Source: Sphaerotilus natans
Lineage (GTDB): Bacteria > Pseudomonadota > Gammaproteobacteria > Burkholderiales > Burkholderiaceae_C
Reading direction: 5' to 3'
NCBI RefSeq assembly: GCF_900156335.1
Contig: NZ_FTMZ01000008.1
Location: 97,241-161,240 of the forward strand
DNA length: 64,000 nt
Shown: positions 15,584 to 28,850 of the stretch, one piece after another
How the letters are laid out: each line of letters opens with the position of its first letter
Position numbering within the stretch: position 1 is the stretch's first letter
Program-made: the position numbers and the translations under genes
Notes under the pieces: generated by a model
The model's database searches: none
What the model saw: the letters and a program-made list of their open reading frames with translations, nothing else
What the model was told of the DNA's origin: nothing

Positions 15584-16764
15584 CGGATGCGTCGTCCACC
15601 CGCCTGATCCACCATCCGTATCGGCCCCCGGAGGGATTCGATGGCGCGATGCCGGGGGTGTTCAAGGCCTCAGGGGTGCATTTCCCCACCGTGGCGGCCT
15701 CGCGCAGCGACGGCTGGCTCGACAAGAGCGGCTACACCTACGGGCTGCAAGGCACGCCGACCAGCTTCGTGCTGGAGGAGCGGCTGGCCACGCTCGAAGG
15801 TGCTCGCCGGGTGCTGCTCGCGCCAAGCGGCCGGGCGGCGGTCATGCTGGTCGAGGTGGCCGCGCTTCGGGCCGGGGACGCCGTGCTGCTGCCGTGGGCG
15901 GCTGAGGTCGGCCAGGCCGATGGCGCCACCGACCATGCGTTTGCGCGGGAGGACATGGTTCGCTGGGGCATCGGCATCCAGCGCTACGACCCGATGACGG
16001 AGGCCTCGCTGGCCGACGTGGTGACACCGGCCACGCGGCTGGTCTGGCTGGTGGCGCCCGATCCGGTGACCCAGGCCTTTCCGGATCTGCGCGGGCTGGT
16101 ACGCACCGTGCGGGAGCGGGCGCCGGGGGCCTTGATCGCGCTGGACAACACCTGGGGTGCCGGACTCGCGTTCCGTGCCTTCGACCTCGGGGAGGGGCTT
16201 GCCGTCGACCTGTCGGTCCAGGATCTGGGCCCGCAGGTGTCGGGCGGCCAGGCCTGCCTGGGATCGGTGGCCTGCCGCGATGAGACGCTGTACCAGCGCC
16301 TGCTGTGGAGCCACACGCGGCTGGGGCTGGGCGTGGGCATGGGCGAGGTCGAGGCGGTGCTGCGGGCCTTGCCCTCGCTGGCCTTGCGCCATGCCGCACA
16401 GGACGCGGCCGCGCGGCGTCTTGCACAGTGGTGCCAGGCGCAGCCCGCGTTTGCGGGCGTGGCGCATCCGGCCCTTCCAGGCACCCCGGGACATGTGCAC
16501 TGGGCGACCCTGTGCGGATCGGCCGCCGGCCTGCTCGTGCTCCAGGTCGATGTCCGTCACGGGCTGGAGCGCCTCGAAGCCTTTGCCGGGGCGCTGAAGA
16601 TCTTCCAGGTCGGTTCGGGCTGGGGCGGTTCGACGAGCCGGGTGCAGCTTGTTCCCGGGCCCGGGGAGGCGTGCAGGTGTGCATGCCTGAGCCTGTCGGT
16701 TGGCCTGGAGCCGGTGGAGGATCTGGAGGACGACTTGGCCCAGGCTGCCGTCGCATTGAATTGA
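15580..16764 (+). CDS. Cystathionine beta-lyase homologue lacking the PLP lysine (likely pseudoenzyme)
   Basis: The 394-residue protein aligns along its length with MetC-type Cys/Met metabolism PLP enzymes: LIHHPYRPPEGF, DKSGYTYGLQGTPTSFVLEE, LDNTWG (Asp189) and the C-terminal GLEPVEDLEDDL. The cofactor site is altered. Where the family has SVQAATKY, this protein reads SVQDLGPQVSGG, with no lysine at about 217-218. The usual VYG tyrosine reads EVG, and the carboxylate-binding LRL arginine near the end is LSL. It sits where an EgtE-type C-S lyase could be expected, yet it should not form the PLP aldimine. The GTG at 15,580 overlaps the previous stop (GTGA); a frame-matching ATG at 15,493 would add 29 residues that look unrelated. 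Confidence 0.8.
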   Translation: MTDASSTRLIHHPYRPPEGFDGAMPGVFKASGVHFPTVAASRSDGWLDKSGYTYGLQGTPTSFVLEERLATLEGARRVLLAPSGRAAVMLVEVAALRAGDAVLLPWAAEVGQADGATDHAFAREDMVRWGIGIQRYDPMTEASLADVVTPATRLVWLVAPDPVTQAFPDLRGLVRTVRERAPGALIALDNTWGAGLAFRAFDLGEGLAVDLSVQDLGPQVSGGQACLGSVACRDETLYQRLLWSHTRLGLGVGMGEVEAVLRALPSLALRHAAQDAAARRLAQWCQAQPAFAGVAHPALPGTPGHVHWATLCGSAAGLLVLQVDVRHGLERLEAFAGALKIFQVGSGWGGSTSRVQLVPGPGEACRCACLSLSVGLEPVEDLEDDLAQAAVALN

Positions 16765-16923
16765 GTGATGCTCACATTTTGATGTGAAAGTCATCCCGGC
16801 GTGAATCAGGAAGCCTGAAGTATGAAGCCTGATCGCAGGAACGCATCGTCTTCGGGGGTTAACCCTCAAGCCTTGTTTTGAGGATGGCTCAATAATTGTC
16901 TCGGGTTCCGACTGGAGACACAG
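16765..16923. promoter_or_regulatory. Intergenic region before the liu operon with repeats
   Basis: This 159-base gap holds a direct repeat GAAGCCTGA at 16,810-16,818 and 16,824-16,832 (14-base period), a perfect palindrome GGGTTAACCC at 16,856-16,865 and an inverted repeat CCTCAA/TTGAGG at 16,864-16,883. These are candidate operator elements for the downstream operon. No clear promoter hexamers or strong terminator were found. Confidence 0.35.
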
Positions 16924-18603
<1,680 letters not shown>

Positions 18604-18637
18604 TCCGCCGATCCGCCTGACCCAAGGAAGCCCCACC

Positions 18638-19810
18638 ATGTTCGAATCCACCTTCCAGTTCCCCCTGGGCGAGGACATCGCCGCGCTGCGCGAGGCGGTG
18701 CGCGACTTCGCTCAGGCCGAGATCGCGCCGCGTGCGGCCGACATCGACCGCGACAACCTCTTCCCGCACGCGCTGTGGCGACAGCTCGGCGAGCTCGGCG
18801 TCAACGGCCTGACGGTGCCCGAGGCGTACGGCGGCACCAACCTCGGCTATGTCGCGCACATGGTGGCGATGGAGGAGATCAGCCGCGCCAGCGCCTCGGT
18901 GGGCCTGTCCTACGGCGCGCATTCCAACCTCTGCATCAACCAGATCCAGCGCAACGGCACCGAGGCGCAGAAGCAGAAATACCTGCCCAAGCTCATCAGC
19001 GGCGAGCACATCGGCGCGCTGGCGATGAGCGAGCCCGGCGCTGGCTCGGATGTGGTCAGCATGAAGCTGCGCGCCGAGAAGAAGGGGGATCGCTACGTCC
19101 TGAACGGCTCGAAGATGTGGATCACCAACGGCGGCGACGCCGACACGCTGGTGGTCTACGCCAAGACCGAGCCGGAAATGGGCGCACGCGGCATGACCGC
19201 CTTCATCGTCGAGAAGGGCATGGCCGGCTTCAGCCACGGCCACCACCTCGACAAGCTCGGCATGCGCGGCTCCAACACCTGGCCGCTGTTCTTCGACAAC
19301 TGCGAGGTGCCCGAGGAGAACGTGCTCGGCGGCGAGGGCAACGGCGCCAAGGTGCTGATGTCGGGCCTGGACTACGAGCGCATCGTGCTGTCGGGCGGGC
19401 CGCTGGGGATCATGGCAGCGTGCCTCGATGTCGTCGTGCCGTTCGTGCACGAGCGCAAGCAGTTCGGCCAGTCGATCGGCGAGTTCCAGCTGATGCAGGG
19501 CAAGCTGGCGGACATGTACTCGACCTTCCAGGCCTGCCGCGCCTACGGCTACGCGGTGGCGCAGGCCTGCGACCGCGGCGACCACAGCCGCGCGCTGCGA
19601 AAGGATGCCGCCGGCGTCATCCTCTACACCGCCGAGAAGGCGACCTGGATGGCCGGCGAGGCGATCCAGGCGCTGGGCGGGGTCGGCTACACCAGCGAGT
19701 ACCCGACCGGCCGCCTGTGGCGCGACGCCAAGCTCTACGAAATCGGCGCCGGCACCTCCGAGATCCGCCGCATGCTGATCGGCCGCGAGCTGTTCAGCGA
19801 GACCTGCTGA
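18638..19810 (+). CDS. liuA: Isovaleryl-CoA dehydrogenase
   Basis: The 390-residue acyl-CoA dehydrogenase has the FAD-binding pattern [16 protein letters not shown] and [11 protein letters not shown]. The catalytic glutamate sits in [16 protein letters not shown], the position specific to isovaleryl-CoA dehydrogenases rather than the C-terminal position of other acyl-CoA dehydrogenases. It oxidises isovaleryl-CoA to 3-methylcrotonyl-CoA and passes electrons to ETF. It begins the core liu set and is 10 bases from the carboxylase beta gene. Confidence 0.93.
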   Translation: MFESTFQFPLGEDIAALREAVRDFAQAEIAPRAADIDRDNLFPHALWRQLGELGVNGLTVPEAYGGTNLGYVAHMVAMEEISRASASVGLSYGAHSNLCINQIQRNGTEAQKQKYLPKLISGEHIGALAMSEPGAGSDVVSMKLRAEKKGDRYVLNGSKMWITNGGDADTLVVYAKTEPEMGARGMTAFIVEKGMAGFSHGHHLDKLGMRGSNTWPLFFDNCEVPEENVLGGEGNGAKVLMSGLDYERIVLSGGPLGIMAACLDVVVPFVHERKQFGQSIGEFQLMQGKLADMYSTFQACRAYGYAVAQACDRGDHSRALRKDAAGVILYTAEKATWMAGEAIQALGGVGYTSEYPTGRLWRDAKLYEIGAGTSEIRRMLIGRELFSETC

Positions 19811-19820
19811 GGACGCCGCC

Positions 19821-21428
<1,608 letters not shown>

Positions 21429-21442
21429 TGGGGGAGGCCTCG

Positions 21443-22252
21443 ATGACCTTGACGACGCTGCGCATCGAGCGCCGCGGCCCGGCCGCCTGGATCTGGATGA
21501 GCCGGCCTGCGGTGCACAACGCCTTCGACGAGACGCTGATCGCCGAGCTGACCGACACGCTGCGCCAGATCGATGCTGACCCGGCCGTGCGCGCCATCGT
21601 GCTGGCCGGCGAGGGCCGGAGCTTCTCGGCCGGCGCCGACCTGAACGGGATGCGCCGCCAGGGCGAGGCCTCGGTCGAGGACAACCTGGCCGACGCGCGC
21701 CGGCTCGCCGGGCTGTTCCGCACGCTGTCGACCTGCGCGACGCCGACGCTGGCGCGGGTGCAGGGCGCCGCACTGGGCGGCGGCATGGGGCTGGCCGCGG
21801 CCTGCGACCTCTGCGTCGCCGCCGAGCGGGCGGTGTTCGCGACCTCCGAGGTGCGCTTCGGCCTCATCCCGTCGGCGATCAGCCCCTATGTGATCCGCGC
21901 GATCGGCGAGCGCCAGGCCTACCGCTATTTCCAGACCGCCGAGCGCATCCCGGCCACGCGCGCCCGCGAGCTGGGCCTGGTGCACGAGGTGACGACCGAC
22001 GACGGGCTCGACACCCAGGTCGATGCGCTGATCGCGGCGCTCTTGAGCGGCGGCCCGCAGGCGCAGGCCGCGGCGACCGACCTGATCCGTGCCGTCGCCA
22101 ACCGGCCGATCACCGACGCGCTGGTCGAGGACACCGCGCGGCGCATCGCCGGCCTGCGCGCCACCGACGAGGCCCGCGAAGGGCTGGCCGCCTTCCTGGA
22201 CAAGCGGCCGGCGGCCTGGACGCTGCCCTCATCCCCCGATTCCGGAGCCTGA
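21443..22252 (+). CDS. liuC: Methylglutaconyl-CoA hydratase (enoyl-CoA hydratase family)
   Basis: A 269-residue crotonase-fold protein with the oxyanion-hole motifs AGEGRSFSAGADLNGMR and GAALGGGMGLAAACDL. In the liu pathway it hydrates 3-methylglutaconyl-CoA to HMG-CoA. The ATG at 21,443 is preferred because GGGGGAGG lies about 6 bases upstream. An in-frame ATG at 21,428, overlapping the liuB stop, would add 5 residues. The gene ends 3 bases before the carboxylase alpha gene. Confidence 0.9.
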   Translation: MTLTTLRIERRGPAAWIWMSRPAVHNAFDETLIAELTDTLRQIDADPAVRAIVLAGEGRSFSAGADLNGMRRQGEASVEDNLADARRLAGLFRTLSTCATPTLARVQGAALGGGMGLAAACDLCVAAERAVFATSEVRFGLIPSAISPYVIRAIGERQAYRYFQTAERIPATRARELGLVHEVTTDDGLDTQVDALIAALLSGGPQAQAAATDLIRAVANRPITDALVEDTARRIAGLRATDEAREGLAAFLDKRPAAWTLPSSPDSGA

Positions 22253-22255
22253 GCC

Positions 22256-24252
<1,997 letters not shown>

Positions 24253-24256
<4 letters not shown>

Positions 24257-25236
24257 TGCCGGCCATGACGACTTTCCCGACTTTGGCGTCGACGCCAACC
24301 CTGGATCCTGCGGCCCCGGCGCCGGCTGCACCGACGGTGCGCCTGGTCGAGGTCGGCCCGCGCGACGGCCTGCAGAACGAGCGCCAGGCCATTCCGACCG
24401 CCACCAAGCTCGCGCTGATCCGCCGCCTGGCCGCCGCCGGCCTGAAGGACATCGAGGCCACCGCCTTCGTCTCGCCGAAGTGGGTGCCGCAGATGGCCGA
24501 CCATGCCGAGGTGATGGCCGGACTGCCGTCGGCGGCCGAGTTTCCCGGCGTGAACTACCCCGTGCTGACGCCCAACCTCAAGGGCTTCGAGGCGGCGCTG
24601 GCGGCCGGTGCCCGCGAGGTCGCGGTCTTCGCCGCCGCCTCCGAGGCCTTCTCGCAGAAGAACATCAACTGCACGGTGGCCGAGTCGATCGTGCGCTTCG
24701 AGCCCATCCTGGCGGCGGCACAGGCCGCCGGCGTGCGGGTGCGCGGCTACATCTCCTGCGTGCTGGGCTGCCCCTACCAGGGCGAGGTCGCGCCCGAGGC
24801 GGTGGCCGCGATCGCGCGCGAGCTGCTGCAGATGGGCTGCTTCGAGGTCTCGCTGGGCGACACCATCGGCATCGGCACGCCCGCGGGCGTGCAGCGCCTG
24901 ATCGGCACGGTGGGCGAGCAGGTGCAGGTGACGCGTCTGGCCGGCCATTTCCACGACACCTGGGGCATGGGCGTGGCCAATGTGGCCGAGGCCTGGCGCC
25001 AGGGCGTGCGGGTGTTCGACAGCTCGGTGGCGGGCCTGGGCGGCTGTCCCTACGCGAAGGGCGCCACCGGCAATGTGGCGACCGAGGACCTGGTCTGGCT
25101 GCTGCACGGCCTGGGCGAGTCCACGGGGGTGGACCTGGAGGCGCTGGCGGCCTGCGGCGAATGGATCTGCGCCGAGCTGGGCCGGCCGAACGGCTCGCGC
25201 GCCGGAAGGGCGCTGCGGGCCCGCTGCGCCGCTTGA
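24253..25236 (+). CDS. liuE: Hydroxymethylglutaryl-CoA lyase
   Basis: The product of up to 327 residues is a TIM-barrel DRE-type lyase with VEVGPRDGLQNE (metal and substrate binding), AGHFHDTWGMGVAN and the HMG-CoA lyase signature GLGGCPYAKGATGNVATED with the active-site cysteine. It splits HMG-CoA into acetoacetate and acetyl-CoA, the last step of the operon. Three in-frame ATGs are possible (24,253, 24,256 and 24,265). I chose the first because it overlaps the liuD stop as ATGA, although no strong Shine-Dalgarno separates them. The end is 7 bases from the convergent rlpA stop. Confidence 0.92.
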
Positions 25237-25243
25237 TCCGGCC

Positions 25244-25897
25244 TCAGTTGCTGCCGCGCTTGGGGCTGCCGTCCTTGTCGGCCGCGCCCGGCGGCACGAT
25301 GTGCAGCGCCACGTCGACGATGCCGCGCTGGATCATCTTGAGCTTCTCGGCCGCGGCCCGCGACAGGTCGGCGACCCGGCCGCCGGAGTAGGGGCCGCGG
25401 TCGTTGACCCGCACCACCACGCTGGTGTTGTTGGCCAGATTTGTCACCTTCACCAGCGTGCCCAGCGGCAGCGTGCGGTGCGCCATCGTCAGCTCGCCGT
25501 TGTCGAAGGTCTCGCCGCTGGCCGTCTTGCGGCCATGGAACTTGTCAGAGTAGTAGGAGGCCGCGCCGGTCTGGTGCGGCTGGCCGGTGACCCGGGCCGT
25601 GGTGCTGGCCGCGGCGCTGCGGATGCGCTGCACCGGCTCGGCGATGGCCGTGGTGACGGCGCTGACCGCACTGACCGCGGCGCTGACCGGCGCGGAGGCC
25701 GCCTCGGCCACCGCGGCGACCGCGGCGACCGCTGCGGTCGTGGTGCTGGTGAGCGTGGAGACCGACAGCAGCGCAGGACGATCCCCTTCATCGCTCGCGG
25801 CCGGTTCCGGGGCCGCCATCGTCAGGCCTGCACCGCTCATGAGCAGCGTGCAGAGCGTCGTGTGAAGAGCGACAGAGCGGACAGTCCGTGCATTCAT
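25244..25897 (-). CDS. RlpA-like septal ring lytic transglycosylase / double-psi beta-barrel protein
   Basis: The 217-residue protein has a signal peptide ending near TMAAPEPAA, an Ala/Val-rich linker (about 35-110) and a C-terminal double-psi beta-barrel with ASYYSDKFHGRKTASGE, HRTLPLGTLVKV and VNDRGPYSGGRVADLS. RlpA proteins act in the cell envelope, cutting or binding glycan strands denuded of stem peptides at septa. No SPOR domain is present and there is no lipobox, so it is likely periplasmic. I chose the ATG at 25,897, which has GGAG upstream; the upstream extension of the frame looks non-coding. Confidence 0.85.
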   Translation of the reverse strand: MNARTVRSVALHTTLCTLLMSGAGLTMAAPEPAASDEGDRPALLSVSTLTSTTTAAVAAVAAVAEAASAPVSAAVSAVSAVTTAIAEPVQRIRSAAASTTARVTGQPHQTGAASYYSDKFHGRKTASGETFDNGELTMAHRTLPLGTLVKVTNLANNTSVVVRVNDRGPYSGGRVADLSRAAAEKLKMIQRGIVDVALHIVPPGAADKDGSPKRGSN

Positions 25898-26323
25898 CTG
25901 GGGGGTCTCCTTGCCTGAGTTGCGTGGGCTTCCGATCGGGTGATCGAAAAGTGGGCGCAGTCTAGCGAGCACGCCAGCTGCTGTGAATCGGGTGCCCCCG
26001 ATTCCGTCGTGTCCTGATTTTTCAGATGTGGCCGGAACCGGTCCGGCCTTCGGGCTCACGCGACGAGCCTGCGAATAGCCCGATTCTTCGACGGCCGACA
26101 AGCCCGAGCATAGCGAGGATTGCCGTCAATTCTGTCGACAATTCACATCATCGCCTTGAATCTCGGCTGTGAAGCCCGATGAAAGGCGGGGCTTGTCCGT
26201 CAGATCGCAACACGAATGCAGGCTGCAGCAGCTTGATTCATGTCACAAATGAAAGAACAGGGCACGCCAGCGCCATGATTCTTTCACAGGTGCGGACCCC
26301 GATTCGCGTGGAACCCAATGGTA
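25898..26323. other. 426-base intergenic region upstream of rlpA
   Basis: No gene is supported here. The region is less GC-rich than its neighbours and should contain the rlpA promoter. It holds a spaced dyad TGAAAGAA (26,250-26,257) and TTCTTTCA (26,279-26,286) near the end of the DUF1415 gene; this could be an operator or a weak hairpin. No strong terminator for the minus-strand DUF1415 gene was seen. Confidence 0.4.
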
Positions 26324-26887
26324 TCAGGCGGTGAACAGCTTCTTCCAGCCGGCGTGGCCGAGCCGCTGCAGCGTCTCGATGTTGCGCTCGTAGATGTCGG
26401 CGGCGTCGGGGAAGGCCTCGACCGCCGCGTCGATGCTGGCCTCGCGGATCAGGTGCAGCGTCGGCCAGGGCGAGCGGTTGCTGAAGTTCTCGATGTCGTC
26501 GGCGTGCGTCTCGTCGAACTGGTAGTCGGGGTGGAAGCTGGCGACCTGCAGGATGCCGTCGAGCTGCAGCTCCTCCACCACCGCGTCGGCGACCTCGAGG
26601 AAGTCGTTGAAGTCCATGAAGTCGGTGAGGGCCTGCGGATGGATCAGCAGCGTCGTCTCGATCTTCTCGGGCGCAGCCTCGGCCAGCAGTTCCAGCTCGC
26701 TCACCAGCTCCTGCAGCAGGCCCTCGGCGTCGGTGGCGTGGCTGACGTGGTAGCGGATCTGCTGCTTGACATGCACCGCCTTGGCGAAGGGGCACAGGTT
26801 CAGGCCGATGACGGCCTTCTCCAGCCACTCGACGGTGTCGGCGACGGCCTGCGCGTCGGTCGGGACGGTCTTCGGGGCGGTGTTCAT
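26324..26887 (-). CDS. DUF1415 family protein
   Basis: The 187-residue protein matches the DUF1415 pattern, with TVEWLEKAVIGLNLCPFAKA near the N-terminus, ETTLLIHPQALTDFMDFNDF in the middle and ASFHPDYQFDETHADDIENF followed by NRSPWPTLHLIREASI. The family has a conserved cysteine and histidines but no assigned function. Its ATG overlaps the riboflavin synthase stop by 4 bases, so the two are co-translated. No functional link to riboflavin is known to me. Confidence 0.85.
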   Translation of the reverse strand: MNTAPKTVPTDAQAVADTVEWLEKAVIGLNLCPFAKAVHVKQQIRYHVSHATDAEGLLQELVSELELLAEAAPEKIETTLLIHPQALTDFMDFNDFLEVADAVVEELQLDGILQVASFHPDYQFDETHADDIENFSNRSPWPTLHLIREASIDAAVEAFPDAADIYERNIETLQRLGHAGWKKLFTA

Positions 26888-27561
26888 GCGTCGATCTCCA
26901 TGCCGCGTTCGCGCAGCAGCGCCTTCAGCGCCGGCAGCATGCTGCCCAGCCGCTCGTCGACCGCCGCGCGCACGGTGTCGACCATCACCTGGGTCTGGCG
27001 CTCGATCTCGATGTTGAGCGCGTCGCCGGGGCGCTTGTCGCCGAAGGTGGTCTGGCGCAGCGTCTCCGGGATCAGCCAGACCTCGAAGCAGCCGGCCTCG
27101 CGGTCGACCTCGGCGATGGTCAGGCTGGCGCCGTTGATGGCGATGTAGCCCTTCGAGAAGATGTAGCGCATCCACTGCGGCGGCACCTGGATGCGCAGCA
27201 CATGGTTGTTCTCGGGGTGGCGCACCTCGACCAGCGTGGCCTGGAAGTCGACGTGGCCGGAGAGCGGGTGGCCGCCGATCTCGACGCCGTCGCGCGCGGC
27301 GCGCTCGACGTTGATGCGGCTGCCGACCTGCAGCGTGCCCAGCGTGGTGAGCGCCAGGCTCTGCTGCATCACGTCGAAGTCGGCGCGGTCGCCGTCATGG
27401 TGCTGGACGACGGTCAGGCAGGTGCCGTCGCAGGCGACGCTGGCGCCGATCTCCTGGCCGGCGAGAAAGCCGGGCGGGAACTGCAGCGTGAAGCTGCGCA
27501 GGCCAGGGCGGTCGGAGAGAGCCGCCACGGTGGCGACGGCCTGGACGATGCCGGTGAACAT
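26884..27561 (-). CDS. ribE: Riboflavin synthase, alpha subunit
   Basis: The 225-residue protein begins MFTGIVQAVATV and carries two lumazine-binding barrel repeats, the first with GASVACDGTCLTV and the second with YIAINGASLTIAEV. It dismutates two 6,7-dimethyl-8-ribityllumazine molecules to riboflavin. It stands apart from the other rib genes and is separated from the upstream carbonic anhydrase gene by a strong terminator, so it needs its own promoter in the short gap or inside the terminator region. Confidence 0.93.
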   Translation of the reverse strand: MFTGIVQAVATVAALSDRPGLRSFTLQFPPGFLAGQEIGASVACDGTCLTVVQHHDGDRADFDVMQQSLALTTLGTLQVGSRINVERAARDGVEIGGHPLSGHVDFQATLVEVRHPENNHVLRIQVPPQWMRYIFSKGYIAINGASLTIAEVDREAGCFEVWLIPETLRQTTFGDKRPGDALNIEIERQTQVMVDTVRAAVDERLGSMLPALKALLRERGMEIDA

Positions 27562-27589
27562 GATGGGATTCGACCTCTGGAAACGAACA

Positions 27590-27620
27590 ACGGTGCCGAG
27601 CCTATCAGCCTCGGCACCGT
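27590..27620 (-). terminator. Rho-independent terminator of the carbonic anhydrase gene
   Basis: A perfect 11-base-pair stem, ACGGTGCCGAG/CTCGGCACCGT, encloses a 9-base loop. On the minus strand it is followed by the T-rich run TTGTTCGTTT. It lies 11 bases after the carbonic anhydrase stop and upstream of ribE. Confidence 0.85.
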
Positions 27621-27631
27621 CGCGTGTCCGC

Positions 27632-28744
27632 TCAGTTCGATTCCTTGATCATGCGGCCGCTGGCCTGCTGGATCGGGCGGGCGTTCATCGGGTAGAGCTT
27701 GGCGAACACCGCCAGCTGTTCGGCCGACAGCTGTGCGGGCTGCTTGAGCACCAGCCACAGCACGCCCTCGCTGCAGGGCGGCGTGGTCAGCGAGCCCATG
27801 TAGGTGTAGTAGCGGCGGTCCTCCGGCAGCATCAGGTTCATGTCGATCGGCACCGGCGACATCGTCTCTTCCTTCTTCTCCAGCGGCAGGCTGTTCCAGA
27901 CCAGCTGGACCATCGGATGCTGCTTGCCCTGGTCCATCAGCACGGCGACCACCGCCAGGCGGCCTTCCGGATCCTTGTGCACCAGGTGGGCGACCATCTC
28001 GAACTGGCGGCCGTTGATGCGCTCCTCCGACGGGCGGTGGAAGTGGAACTGCACCAGCTCGTAGCGTCGGCCGGCGACCTCGATCGAGTTGCCGCCGCCC
28101 AGGTTGGCCTGCACGGTGTGGCCGTTGTCGATCACGTTGAAGCCGGTGGGCCGGTAGTCGAAGCGGATCGGCTCGAGATCGACCTTGACGCCACCGCGGA
28201 TGTCGATCGGGCTCTGGCGCTTGCCGCTGCCGCACAGCGAGAACTCGGACTGCAGCTTGCCCCACTCGGCCGGACCGCCGTCGCCGCCATAGGACCAGTG
28301 CGGTGCGGCGTGGCCGCTGCCGTGGCCTGCGGCGGCATGGGCGGCCACCGCGACGGCGCCAGCGCCGACCGCCGCCGCTTTGTGCACATGCGCCGGCTTG
28401 CGCGCGGCAGGCTTGTGCTCGGCCTGGGCGGCACGGACCGCGGCGATGCGGGCCTCCAGCCGCTGGCGCAGCTCCTCGTCGCTGACACGCGCCGGTGCGG
28501 CGGGTGCGGTGGGTGCGGTGGGTGCGGTGGGTGCGGCTGCCGGGGCTTCCTTGGCGGGTGCAGTCTCAGGCTTGGCCGCTTCCTTCTGGGCGGCGGCCTG
28601 CGCAGCCGCCTTGGCCGCTGCCTTGGCGGGCGAGACCGGTGCGGGCGCGGATGCCGCTTCACCGGCCTGAGCGGTGCCACTGATCAGCAAGGCGCCCAGC
28701 AGCACAGGCAGCAGGCGCGGCAGGACAGGATTCGATCGGGTCAT
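27632..28744 (-). CDS. Alpha-type carbonic anhydrase with long Ala/Pro-rich N-terminal extension
   Basis: The 370-residue protein has a signal peptide (about 1-27), a low-complexity Ala/Lys/Pro segment (28-145) with a short charged helix DEELRQRLEARIAAVRA, and an alpha-carbonic anhydrase domain from about residue 149 (HWSYGGDGGPAEWGKL). Zinc ligands are visible in QFHFHRPSEE and AHLVHKD, with QSPIDI and TTPPCSEGV also present. It interconverts CO2 and bicarbonate in the periplasm. Typical periplasmic alpha enzymes are near 240 residues, so the extension is unusual. A terminator follows. Confidence 0.88.
   Translation of the reverse strand: MTRSNPVLPRLLPVLLGALLISGTAQAGEAASAPAPVSPAKAAAKAAAQAAAQKEAAKPETAPAKEAPAAAPTAPTAPTAPAAPARVSDEELRQRLEARIAAVRAAQAEHKPAARKPAHVHKAAAVGAGAVAVAAHAAAGHGSGHAAPHWSYGGDGGPAEWGKLQSEFSLCGSGKRQSPIDIRGGVKVDLEPIRFDYRPTGFNVIDNGHTVQANLGGGNSIEVAGRRYELVQFHFHRPSEERINGRQFEMVAHLVHKDPEGRLAVVAVLMDQGKQHPMVQLVWNSLPLEKKEETMSPVPIDMNLMLPEDRRYYTYMGSLTTPPCSEGVLWLVLKQPAQLSAEQLAVFAKLYPMNARPIQQASGRMIKESN
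28494..28538. repeat. 9-base tandem repeat inside the carbonic anhydrase gene
   Basis: Five units of GGTGCGGTG (first and last units differ by one or two bases) lie in frame and encode an Ala-Pro-Thr triplet repeat of the linker. Because the unit is a multiple of 3, copy-number changes would keep the frame and only alter linker length. Confidence 0.75.
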
Positions 28745-28850
28745 GATGTGTTCTCCGGCCCAAGGGCGGTCAATCGACATGACTGCCGATTTCGGCGCCC
28801 ACGGGGGGAGACTTGACCCGATCTGGTGTTTCCTGCGGCGCTGGAGTGGC

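Noticed and set aside
15580..16764. Annotation of the lyase homologue as EgtE or active cystathionine beta-lyase
   Set aside because: The PLP lysine and two other active-site residues are missing, so an active PLP enzyme cannot be claimed.
16772..16787. Terminator of the egt operon (TCACAT-TTTG-ATGTGA)
   Set aside because: The stem is only 6 base pairs, AT-rich and without a T-run, so it is too weak to call.
28494..28538. Short regular repeats considered as a CRISPR array
   Set aside because: The units are contiguous 9-mers with no spacers and are in frame within a gene; no cas genes lie nearby.
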